This document shows, in pieces, positions 16,050-23,655 of a stretch of DNA of 64,000 bases. The stretch lies in contig JAIXYZ010000013.1 of assembly GCA_027489955.1 (NCBI GenBank), positions 558,001 through 622,000 on the forward strand. Direction: 5' to 3'. This stretch comes from Hyphomicrobiales bacterium. GTDB taxonomy: Bacteria; Pseudomonadota; Alphaproteobacteria; Rhizobiales; Beijerinckiaceae. The notes under the pieces were generated by a model that was given only the letters and a program-made list of their open reading frames with translations, ran no database searches and was not told the DNA's origin. Position 1 is the stretch's first letter; every line of letters starts with the position of its first letter. Made by a program: the position numbers and the translations under genes.

Positions 16050-17102
16050 ATGACGGCCAGGCTGAACGTCGTCCCCTTCGTCAGCGTCGAAAGCATGATG
16101 AAGCTCGTCAACGCCGTCGGCGTCGAGCGCTTCCTCGTCGATCTGGCCGGCTATATCGAGGCCGATTTCCGCCGCTGGGAGAGCTTCGATAAGACGCCCC
16201 GCGTCGCCTCCCACAGCGCCGAGGGCGTCATCGAGCTGATGCCGACCAGCGACGGCGAGGTCTACGGCTTCAAGTACGTGAACGGCCACCCCAAGAACAC
16301 GCGCGAGGGACGACAGACCGTCACCGCCTTCGGCGTCCTCGCCGACGTCGCGACCGGCTATCCGGTCCTGCTCACCGAGATGACGATCCTGACCGCCCTG
16401 CGCACCGCCGCCATGTCCGCCGTCGCGGGCCGGTATCTGGCGCCGGAGGGCGCGCGCACCATGGCGATCGTCGGCAACGGCGCGCAGTCCGAATTCCAGG
16501 CGCTGGCGTTCAAGGCTGTCCTGGGCGTCGACCGGCTGCGCCTGTACGACATCGACCGGCAGGCAAGCCAGCGCTGCGCGCGCAACCTTGCCGGCTACGG
16601 CTTCGACATCACCGTCTGCGGCAGCGTGGCCGACGCGGTGCAGGGCGCCGAGATCGTCACCACCGTCACGGCGGACAAGCAGAACGCCACGATCCTGACC
16701 GACAACCTGGTCGGGGCGGGCATCTTCATCAACGGCGTCGGCGGCGACTGCCCCGGCAAGACCGAGCTGCACAGGGACATCCTGCTCCGGTCGGGCATCT
16801 TCGTTGAATACACGCCCCAGACCCGGATCGAGGGCGAGATCCAGCAGCTCGCGCCGGATCATCCGGTGACGGAATTGTGGGAGGTCATCGCCGGGCGCAA
16901 ACCCGGCCGGTCCTCCGCCACCCAGATCACGCTGTTCGACTCGGTCGGCTTCGCGATCGAGGATTTCTCGGCCCTGCGCTACGTCCGCGACCTCCTGGCG
17001 ACCCAGCCCTATTGCGAGGAACTGGACCTGCTCGCCGATCCCGACGAACCGCGCGACCTGTTCGGGATGCTGCTGCGGGCGCAGGCGGCCCAGGCCGCCT
17101 GA
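16050..17102 (+). CDS. Ornithine cyclodeaminase
   Basis: NAD-dependent enzyme of the OCD/mu-crystallin family, 350 residues, converting ornithine to proline and ammonia. Family features are the LTEMTILTALRTAAMSAVAG segment (about 107-126), the Rossmann motif IVGNGAQSEFQALA, the TVTADKQNATIL stretch, and INGVGGDCPGKTEL. The length and the long C-terminal tail match bacterial catabolic OCDs. It is in an operon with arginase. Its stop is followed by a hairpin at 17112-17134 shared with the convergent copper operon. Confidence 0.94.
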   Translation: MTARLNVVPFVSVESMMKLVNAVGVERFLVDLAGYIEADFRRWESFDKTPRVASHSAEGVIELMPTSDGEVYGFKYVNGHPKNTREGRQTVTAFGVLADVATGYPVLLTEMTILTALRTAAMSAVAGRYLAPEGARTMAIVGNGAQSEFQALAFKAVLGVDRLRLYDIDRQASQRCARNLAGYGFDITVCGSVADAVQGAEIVTTVTADKQNATILTDNLVGAGIFINGVGGDCPGKTELHRDILLRSGIFVEYTPQTRIEGEIQQLAPDHPVTELWEVIAGRKPGRSSATQITLFDSVGFAIEDFSALRYVRDLLATQPYCEELDLLADPDEPRDLFGMLLRAQAAQAA

Positions 17103-17111
17103 CCCGGATCT

Positions 17112-17134
17112 CCGGCGCTCAGGAGACGCGCCGG
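17112..17134. terminator. Hairpin between convergent arginine and copper operons
   Basis: A 7-bp stem CCGGCGC (17112-17118) / GCGCCGG (17128-17134) lies between the ornithine cyclodeaminase stop and the end of the convergent metal-binding-protein gene. There is no T-run, so its role as a bidirectional terminator is only probable. Confidence 0.35.
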
Positions 17135-17328
17135 GGTTCGTAGCCGGCCTCGCGGATCGCCGCCTCCGCCTTGGCGGCGTCGCCCTCGACGCTGACGAGA
17201 TGGCCGGGCAGGTCGATGGAGAATTCCGAATCCGGCAGCGCCTCAGCCAGCGCGGCGGAGATCGCCGCGACGCAATGATTGCAGGACATGTCGGCCACGG
17301 AGAACGTGGTGCGCTTCGTATCGGTCAT
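17119..17328 (-). CDS. Heavy-metal-associated domain protein (CopZ-like copper chaperone)
   Basis: Small cytoplasmic protein of 69 residues consisting of a single HMA domain. The metal-binding motif MSCNHC has cysteines at 16 and 19, the second part has the usual beta-alpha-beta order, and the end (AIREAGYEP) is typical. It would carry Cu(I) to the CopA ATPase. The ATG at 17328 overlaps the stop of the CueR-like gene, placing it last in the copA-cueR-copZ operon. Confidence 0.9.
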   Translation of the reverse strand: MTDTKRTTFSVADMSCNHCVAAISAALAEALPDSEFSIDLPGHLVSVEGDAAKAEAAIREAGYEPRRVS

Positions 17329-17744
17329 GGATGGCTCCTTGTGTCGCCTGTGGCGGCGGGCGCCGCCAGGTCGTCGATGATCGGGCAGTCGGGCCGCCCG
17401 TCGCCATGGCAATGGGCAGCCAGGTGCCGCAGCGTGGCGGCCATTGTCTGCAATTGCCGCATCCGCTCCTCAAGCTCGCGGACATGGGACAAGGCGATGG
17501 CGCGCACGTTGCGCGAGGCTCGCCCTTCGTCGTGCCATAGCGCCAGCAGGTCGCGAATGCGCGGGATGGCAAATCCCAGGTCCCGCGCGCGACGGATGAA
17601 CCGCAGTGTGTGCACGTCGCGCTCGCCATAGACCCTGTAGCCCGCCTCCGTACGGACCGGCGCGGGCACCAGCCCGATGGCCTCGTAATGCCGGATCATC
17701 TTGGCGGAAACGCCGCTCGCGGCGGCGGCCTGACCGATATTCAT
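17325..17744 (-). CDS. cueR: CueR-type copper-responsive MerR regulator
   Basis: MerR-family activator of 139 residues. The N-terminal helix-turn-helix ([20 protein letters not shown]) is followed by a dimerisation helix (about 80-110). The C-terminal metal loop has cysteines at exactly 112 and 120 ([10 protein letters not shown]), the spacing that binds Cu(I), Ag(I) or Au(I) in CueR. The ATG overlaps the copA stop. The predicted target is the promoter at 20061-20091. Mercury or zinc sensing is less likely because the MerR and ZntR cysteine patterns are absent. Confidence 0.9.
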   Translation of the reverse strand: MNIGQAAAASGVSAKMIRHYEAIGLVPAPVRTEAGYRVYGERDVHTLRFIRRARDLGFAIPRIRDLLALWHDEGRASRNVRAIALSHVRELEERMRQLQTMAATLRHLAAHCHGDGRPDCPIIDDLAAPAATGDTRSHP

Positions 17745-20035
17745 GGATTGGCCTCCGAGGGTGCGCCGCCTGCCCGCCGCAGACGCAGCGCATTGGTCAC
17801 GACGAAGACGCTGGACAGCGCCATTGCCCCCGCCGCCAGCGCCGGCGAGAGAAGGATGCCGAAGGCGGGATAGAGCGCTCCCGCAGCCACGGGAATGAGC
17901 GCGGCATTGTAGGCAAACGCCCAGAACAGGTTCTGCCGGATCGTTTTCAGCGTCGCGTTGGACAGGGCGATGGCGGTCGGCACGCCATTGAGGTCCCCGC
18001 CCATCAGCACCACGTCAGCCGCCTCGATGGCGATGTCCGTGCCGGTGCCGATGGCGATCCCGACATCCGCGGCGGCGAGCGCCGGGGCATCGTTGATGCC
18101 GTCGCCGACAAAGGCGACTCCGCCGCCATTGCCCTGCAGCCGGCGCAGCGCGTCGACCTTGCCGCCCGGCAGGACCTCCGCGACCACGGTATCGATCTTG
18201 AGCCGCCGCGCGACCGCCTCGGCCGTGCGCCGGTCGTCGCCCGTCAGCATGCCGACCGACAGCCCGAGACCATGAAGTGCCGCGATCGCCGCCGGCGTCG
18301 TCGGCTTGATGGCGTCCGCCACCGCGATCAGGGCGGCGAGCCGCCCGTCGACGACGGCGTAGAGCGGCGTCGCGCCCTCCGCCGCGAGGCCCGCCGCCTC
18401 CGTCGAGAAGGGGGAGGGATCGAGGCCCATCCGGCGCACGAGCCGCTCGGCGCCGACCGCCACGTCCCGCCCGTCCACCCGCGCGAAGACGCCGAAGCCC
18501 GGCTCGGCGCGGAAATCGGTGGCCTGCGCCGGGGCGAGCGAGCGCTTTTCCGCCGCCGCGACCAGAGCCCGGGCGACCGGGTGCTCGGAAAGCTGCTCCG
18601 CGGCCGCGACGAGGCGCAGGACCGTATCCTCATCGAACCCCGCGGCGACGTAGATCGCATTCAGGGAGGGGCGGCCCTCGGTCAGCGTCCCGGTCTTGTC
18701 GAGCGCCACGACGGAAATGCCGCTCAGCGCCTGCAGCGCATCGCCCCGGCGGAACAGCACGCCGAGTTCCGCCGCGCGGCCGGTGCCGACCATGATCGCG
18801 GTCGGCGTGGCAAGCCCCATGGCGCAGGGGCAGGCGATGATCAGCACGGCGACCGCGTTGACCAGCGCGAAGGCGAGCGCCGGCTCCGGCCCGAAGACAA
18901 GCCAGGCGGCGAAGGTCGCGGCGCTGAGGCCCATGATCGCCGGGACGAACCATGCGGTCACCCTGTCGACGAGCGCCTGGATCGGCAGCTTGGCGCCTTG
19001 CGCGTCCTCCACCATCCGCACGATCTGGGACAGGACCGTGTCCGCCCCGACGCGCGTGGCACGCACCGTCAGCGCCCCCGCGCCGTTGACCGTTCCGCCG
19101 ATGACCTCGTCGCCCGTGGCCTTGGCCACCGGCATCGGCTCGCCGCTGATCATGGCTTCGTCCACATGCGAGTCGCCCTCGACCACGAGCCCGTCGACCG
19201 GCATGCGCTCTCCGGGGCGCACGAGCACGAGATCGCCGACCGTTACCGATTCCAGCGGAACCTACACGGGGACGCCCTCGCGAATGAGGCGCGCGGTCGC
19301 GGGCCGCAGGCCGATCAGCCTCCGGACGGCAAGGTTGGTCCGGCCCCGGGCCCCTGCCTCCAGCAGGCGACCGGCGAGGATCAGGGTGACGATGACGGCC
19401 GCGGCTTCGAAATAGACATGCGTCGACCCGGCCGGAAGAAGCGAAGGGGCGAAGGTCGCGACCGTGGAATAGGTCCACGCCGCCAGCGTGCCGACCGCGA
19501 CCAGCGCGTTCATGTCCGGCGCGCCCCGGACCAGGGCCGGCAGCCCCTTGGCGAAGAAGCGCCATCCCGGGCCGGCCAGAACCGCGGTCGCCAGAACGAA
19601 CTGGAGATACCAGCTCGCCTGGATGCCGATCGTCGAGCCGATGAGGTGATGCCAGGCCGGGACGAGATGGCCGCCCATTTCCAGCACGAAGAGCGGCGCC
19701 GTCAGCACGGCCGCCAGGATGAGATCGCGCCGCAGCGCCCGCGCCTGCGCGTCCCGGGCGCCGTCGTCGGTCTCGGGCGCCGCGTCGGTCGGTATGGTCC
19801 GCGCCGCATAACCCGCTTTGCCGACGGCCGCTGCGACCGCCTCCGCGTCGGCCGGGCCGGTGAACGCGACGTCCGCCCGCTCCGTCGCGAGGTTCACCGA
19901 GGCCGACTGCACGCCCGGAACGCGGGCGATGGCCTTCTCGACCCGCGCGACGCAGGACGCGCAGGTCATGCCCTCGACCTGCATCGAGAGCCGGGAAAGG
20001 GCCGCGGCGGGCGCCAGCGGGATGGCCTTGTTCAT
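17741..20035 (-). pseudogene. copA: Copper-translocating P1B-type ATPase CopA, interrupted by an in-frame amber codon
   Basis: Cu(I)-exporting ATPase of 764 residues if the stop is read through. An N-terminal HMA domain has C25 and C28 (GMTCASC); six to eight membrane helices follow, with the CPC motif at about 402-404 ([11 protein letters not shown]). The phosphorylation motif DKTGT is near 446, and SEHP and GDGINDAP follow. Codon 258 is TAG (bases 19262-19264), cutting the protein in the actuator region just before [12 protein letters not shown]. The frame is kept on both sides and all other motifs are intact, so a recent nonsense mutation or a sequencing error are the main explanations. 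The start at 20035 lies just downstream of the CueR promoter. Confidence 0.85.
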
Positions 20036-20060
20036 GGCGTCATGATCCTTCATGCCGATA

Positions 20061-20091
20061 TGGGTAAGGCTTCCCATCATGGGAAGGTCAA
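20061..20091 (-). promoter_or_regulatory. CueR-type promoter of the copper operon
   Basis: On the minus strand TTGACC (20086-20091) is separated by 19 bases from TACCCA (20061-20066). The over-long 19-bp spacer is characteristic of MerR/CueR-activated promoters. A perfect dyad CTTCCCAT-n-ATGGGAAG (20070-20086) fills it. The copA start at 20035 is about 20 bases beyond the expected transcription start. Confidence 0.85.
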
Positions 20092-20165
20092 GCACCCCCG
20101 CGTGACGGAACCGGGGAAATCGGCTAGCGCTGCGCGACCCCTCGCGCCGGCACGCTTTTTCCCCG

Positions 20166-21215
20166 ATGACCGAACGCCTTCCGCTGATCCAGATCCTGCG
20201 TGCCGCGGCTGCGCTCGCCGTGTGCGTGCACCATGCGGGCTACGATGCGGGCCGCCTCGCCGAGCGGGCCGGCACGACGTTTCCGCTCGCAGGCCTCTTT
20301 CCGTGGATGAGCGGCGTCGACGTCTTCTTCGTCATCTCCGGCTTCATCATGGTCTATGCCTCGGCGGACCTGTTCGCCGCCCCGGGGGGGCGCGCCACCT
20401 TCATCGCCCATCGCCTGGCCCGCATCGTTCCGCTCTACTGGGCGCTGACGAGCGCGTTCCTCGCGGTCGCGCTCCTCGTGCCGGGCGCGCTGAATTCCGG
20501 CGCGCCGTCGGCCGGCGAGATCGCGGCCTCCTATCTGTTCTGGCCGGTCGCGCGCGCCGACGGGGCGGTCCAGCCGGTCTATTCCCTGGGCTGGACGCTG
20601 AACTACGAGATGTTCTTCTACGGCCTCTTCGCGCTCGCGCTCGGCTTCAGGCGCGACAGGGCGGTGACGCTCGTCGCCGCCATCCTCGTCGTCCTGGTGG
20701 CCGCGACCGCGATCCTGCGCCCGCCGCTCCCCTTCGCCTTCTGGGGCCAGCCCATCGTCCTGGAATTCGCCGCCGGCATGGGGATCGGCGTCTTGCGGGC
20801 CCGCGGCGTCGGGCTCGCCGTCCCCGTGCGGCTGGCGCTATTCGCGGCGGGACTGGCGGCTTTGGCGCTGCACGGGGCCGACGGAGACGGCCAATTGTCC
20901 GGCGGCGTCGCGCTGCGGGGCGGGGCTGCCGCGCTGATCGTGGCCGCGGCCGCCCTCAACCGCCGCTCGTCCCACGCCATGCGCTGGCCGGAATCGCTCG
21001 TCGCTCTCGGCGATGCGTCCTATGCGCTCTACCTCGCCCACCCCTTCGCGGTGCGGGCGCTGGCCATCGCGCTCGGCGGCCTGCCGTTCGGCACGGCGAC
21101 GCCAGCCGTGATGGCACTCGCGGCCATCGTGCTGTCCTGTCTTCTGGCTCTGGCGATCCACCGCCTGTTCGAGAAGCCGGTGACGCGGCTTCTGCGGCGC
21201 GCGATCGGGCGCTAG
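20166..21215 (+). CDS. Acyltransferase 3 family membrane protein
   Basis: Integral membrane acyltransferase of 349 residues with about ten helices. It begins with the family motif LIQILRAAAALAVCVHHAG, and GVDVFFVISGFIM plus RLARIVPLYWALT are the other hallmarks. Such proteins O-acetylate or O-succinylate surface polysaccharides, peptidoglycan or other exported molecules; the acceptor here is unknown. Its stop overlaps the stop of the convergent metallophosphoesterase gene by three bases. No polysaccharide genes lie next to it. Confidence 0.9.
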   Translation: MTERLPLIQILRAAAALAVCVHHAGYDAGRLAERAGTTFPLAGLFPWMSGVDVFFVISGFIMVYASADLFAAPGGRATFIAHRLARIVPLYWALTSAFLAVALLVPGALNSGAPSAGEIAASYLFWPVARADGAVQPVYSLGWTLNYEMFFYGLFALALGFRRDRAVTLVAAILVVLVAATAILRPPLPFAFWGQPIVLEFAAGMGIGVLRARGVGLAVPVRLALFAAGLAALALHGADGDGQLSGGVALRGGAAALIVAAAALNRRSSHAMRWPESLVALGDASYALYLAHPFAVRALAIALGGLPFGTATPAVMALAAIVLSCLLALAIHRLFEKPVTRLLRRAIGR

Positions 21216-22117
21216 GCCGCGGCCGTCAGGGTCTGGCGCGACTTTTCGCCGAACCCGCCCTCGGGCCGGGGACCGCGCAGGACGGCGGTGATGGTGCCCG
21301 CCTCGTCGTCGATCTCAATGAGATAATAGCCCGCATCATGCCCCGGCGTGCCGCCGGACGCCGATGCGGAGGGCGCGCCGAGGATCGGAACCGGGCCGGT
21401 GGGCCCGCTGCGCCAGGCGAGCGAGGCAACGTGATTGTGCCCGTGGAGCACGAGCTCGGCGCCGGTGCGGGCGACCATGGCCTCGAAGGCCGCCGCATCG
21501 GTCAGGCCGCGGCCTGGCCGCGCGCCGCCGCGGTGGGGCGGATGGTGGATCAGAACGACGCGGATCACGCCCTCGCGGTCGAGCTGGGCCAGGAGGGCTT
21601 CGGTCGCCTGCCTCTGGCTGCGCCCGAGCGTTCCGCTCGCCATGAAGGGAAGGGTGGGGACCGCCGAGGACAGTCCCACCAGCGCCACGCCGCCCAGACG
21701 GCGCACGAAGGGAAACCGCGTCGTGCCGCTCGCCTGGTCGGTCATCCATGGGCCCAGGTGATGGATCAGCGGGGCGATGGAGCCGCGGACATAGATGTCG
21801 TGGTTGCCGGGCACGAAGGTCACGGAATCGGTCGTGCCGATCGTGCGCAGCAGCTCGGCCCCGGCCGCAAACTCGGCCACCAGCCCGATATTGGCGACAT
21901 CGCCCGTGCAGCAGATGTGATGGGGCGCCTGCGCCGCCATGTCCGCCAGCAGCGCGGCGAGCATGCCCATGTCGTGGGTCGTCACCCGCGTGCGGCGGTA
22001 ATTGACGTAGCCGGTCAGCCGCTTGCTCGCGAGCTGGCGCAGCTTCACCGCGGGGAGCGGGCCGATATGCGGATCGGAGAAATGGGCGATGCGAACGAGG
22101 GGCACCGCGAAAGGCAT
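21212..22117 (-). CDS. Metallophosphoesterase (calcineurin-like)
   Basis: Protein of 301 residues with the dimetal phosphoesterase motifs in order: SDPHIG (D-x-H), GDVANIG, GNHD, HHPPH and GHNH. This makes it a CpdA/Icc-like phosphoesterase, possibly acting on cyclic nucleotides or phospholipid-type diesters. Its substrate cannot be decided from sequence. It is monocistronic as far as can be seen and convergent with the acyltransferase gene. Confidence 0.9.
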   Translation of the reverse strand: MPFAVPLVRIAHFSDPHIGPLPAVKLRQLASKRLTGYVNYRRTRVTTHDMGMLAALLADMAAQAPHHICCTGDVANIGLVAEFAAGAELLRTIGTTDSVTFVPGNHDIYVRGSIAPLIHHLGPWMTDQASGTTRFPFVRRLGGVALVGLSSAVPTLPFMASGTLGRSQRQATEALLAQLDREGVIRVVLIHHPPHRGGARPGRGLTDAAAFEAMVARTGAELVLHGHNHVASLAWRSGPTGPVPILGAPSASASGGTPGHDAGYYLIEIDDEAGTITAVLRGPRPEGGFGEKSRQTLTAAA

Positions 22118-22166
22118 GGAGCCGGATCGCGGCTCCCGTCAAGGCGGGAGCCGTGCCGGAACGGCC

Positions 22167-22286
22167 TTAGCGGCTGAGATCGCCCATCAGCGTCGAGACG
22201 ACCGTGGAGTCGTCCAGACGGATCGCCGGCCGCCAGACGAAACGCTTGCGCGCGGCGAGCTTCGAGGCGAGGTAAGCGAGGAACAT
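22167..22286 (-). CDS. Possible small protein, 39 residues, unknown
   Basis: A short open frame in the 270-base gap between the metallophosphoesterase and Nudix genes. Read from the ATG at 22286 it gives a basic 39-residue peptide starting MFLAYLASKLAARKRF and ending VVSTLMGDLSR; a weak GGA lies about ten bases upstream. The frame stays open to an ATG at 22376 (69 residues). I do not recognise the family, and chance cannot be excluded in GC-rich DNA. Confidence 0.3.
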   Translation of the reverse strand: MFLAYLASKLAARKRFVWRPAIRLDDSTVVSTLMGDLSR

Positions 22287-22326
22287 GGCATGCATCCGTA
22301 GCGTCGCGAAGCGCGACGGCATGGAT

Positions 22327-22343
22327 GTAAGCCTCCCGCTTAC
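22327..22343. promoter_or_regulatory. Short inverted repeat upstream of the Nudix gene
   Basis: GTAAGC (22327-22332) and GCTTAC (22338-22343) form a perfect 6-bp inverted repeat with a 5-base spacer, 45 bases before the Nudix start codon at 22388. It could be an operator or a small hairpin; nothing else supports either role. Confidence 0.25.
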
Positions 22344-22387
22344 GTAATGGTACTGCGCAGTTTCTGCGTCAGCCATGCATCCGGAGC

Positions 22388-22897
22388 ATGCCGTTGGTAA
22401 CAGAACGTCAACCGGTTTCGCGCGCCACAGCGCGGCGGGTCTGGCCGCGCGCCGTGCAGCGGGCGCTGCATCTGTACTGGTGGGTAAGCCGGGGCATGAC
22501 GCTTGGCGTGCGCGCCGCGGTTCTGGACGGGGAGGGCGCCGTCTTCCTCGTGCGCCACACCTACGTGTCCGGCTGGCACCTGCCGGGCGGCGGCGTGGAA
22601 TGGCGCGAGACGCTGCGGGACGCGCTGGAGAAGGAACTGCGTGAGGAGGCCAACATCGCGCTGGCCGGCGAGCCCGCCCTGTTCGGCATGTACCTGAACG
22701 CGCACGCCTCCCGACGGGACCACGTGGCGCTTTACGTCGTGCGCGCCTTCACGCAGCACGGCCCCCGCCACGCCGACCGGGAGATCGCGGAAGCGCGCTT
22801 CTTTCCGCTGTCGGACCTGCCGGAGGACACGACGCCGGCGACCCGCCGTCGCCTGGCGGAAATCGCTGGCGAGGCAGCCATTTCGCCGCACTGGTGA
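22388..22897 (+). CDS. Nudix hydrolase
   Basis: Cytoplasmic pyrophosphohydrolase of 169 residues. The Nudix box is GGVEWRE followed by KELREEANI, close to the consensus G-x5-E-x7-REUxEExGU with K for R and N for G. The strand before it (GWHLPGGGVE) is typical. Substrates of this broad family are nucleoside diphosphates linked to another group; none can be assigned. The N-terminal 35 residues are arginine-rich and variable. Confidence 0.88.
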   Translation: MPLVTERQPVSRATARRVWPRAVQRALHLYWWVSRGMTLGVRAAVLDGEGAVFLVRHTYVSGWHLPGGGVEWRETLRDALEKELREEANIALAGEPALFGMYLNAHASRRDHVALYVVRAFTQHGPRHADREIAEARFFPLSDLPEDTTPATRRRLAEIAGEAAISPHW

Positions 22898-22905
22898 GAG
22901 CCCGC

Positions 22906-22989
22906 GGCAGGGCGTTGAATCGATCCGGCAGCGGCCTGAATCGGAATGGCAGCGCGTTGAATCGGCGTGCGAGCGGCCTGAATCAGTTC
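22906..22989 (+). repeat. Four 21-bp tandem repeats after the Nudix gene
   Basis: Four consecutive 21-base units start at 22906, 22927, 22948 and 22969, each built as GGCAGCGssyTGAATCG plus four variable bases; a degenerate fifth start follows at 22990. Units 1 and 3 share GCGTTGAATCG, and 2 and 4 share GGCCTGAATC, so the pattern alternates. The region lies between the Nudix stop and the leuD-like stop. Being a multiple of three, the repeat would encode heptapeptides, but no credible gene contains it. Confidence 0.8.
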
Positions 22990-23040
22990 GGCAGCAACGG
23001 CTCGCAAGCGATTCTTCAAGTTCAGGATTTTCGACTGGTC

Positions 23041-23655
23041 CTAACGCCCGCGCGGCGTCGCCCAAGGCCGCGCCAGGCGGTCCGCGGCGGCGAAGGCGCC
23101 GATGGCATCGGTATGGCTCAGCGTCAGGTCGATATCGTCCCAGCCGTTGAGCAGCTTGGTCCGCCATACGGGATCGACGGCGAAGTCGAAGGCGTTGTTG
23201 CCCGCCACGATGCGGCAGGCTTCCAGGTCGACCGTCACGTCCTGGCCGCCATCGGCGAGCCAGGCGAGGAGGACTTCGCCATCCGCTTCGGACACGCGCG
23301 CCGGCAGCACGCCGTTATTGACGCAGTTCGCGGAGAAGATGTCGCCGAAGCTCGGCGCGACGACGCAGCGGAAGCCGTAATCGGCTAGCGCATAGACCGC
23401 GGACTCGCGCGACGAGCCGCCGCCGAAATTGCGGCGGGCCACGAGCACCCGGGCGCCCGCGCGGACCGGATCGTTGAGGGGAAAGTCCGCGACCGGCGTC
23501 CCGTCCTCGCGGACGCGCAGGTCGTGCATGAGAACCTCGCCATATCCTTCCGCGCGCGAGCGCTTCATGAACCGTGCGGGAATGATCTGGTCGGTGTCCA
23601 CGTTCGCCAGCGGCAGGGGGCAGGCGCGGGCGGTCAGGGTGCGGAAGGGCTCCAT
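23041..23655 (-). CDS. 3-isopropylmalate dehydratase small subunit-like protein (LeuD family)
   Basis: Small (swivel) subunit of an aconitase-family hydro-lyase, 204 residues. NVDTDQIIPARF (about 18-29) and the substrate-binding FGGGSSRESAVYAL and APSFGDIFSANCVNNG segments are intact. It overlaps the LeuC-like gene by ATGA. The pair sits beside a GntR regulator and a catabolic cluster rather than leucine genes. It may therefore hydrate citraconate, dimethylmaleate or a related acid instead of serving leucine synthesis; that is inference. Confidence 0.85.
   Translation of the reverse strand: MEPFRTLTARACPLPLANVDTDQIIPARFMKRSRAEGYGEVLMHDLRVREDGTPVADFPLNDPVRAGARVLVARRNFGGGSSRESAVYALADYGFRCVVAPSFGDIFSANCVNNGVLPARVSEADGEVLLAWLADGGQDVTVDLEACRIVAGNNAFDFAVDPVWRTKLLNGWDDIDLTLSHTDAIGAFAAADRLARPWATPRGR

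Noticed and set aside
17741-19228. Independent truncated CopA made by re-initiation
   Set aside because: The first in-frame start after the amber codon would lack the first membrane helices and part of the actuator domain, and no ribosome-binding site is seen. Treated as the second half of a broken gene.
17606-22177. A very long plus-strand open frame (1523 codons) across the copper operon and the acyltransferase gene
   Set aside because: It is arginine/alanine/glycine-rich with no domain, and runs antisense to copA and out of frame with the acyltransferase, both of which have clear motifs. It is a by-product of high GC content.
22906-22989. CRISPR array
   Set aside because: Units are directly adjacent 21-mers with only four variable bases; there are no spacers of 30 or more bases and no cas genes.
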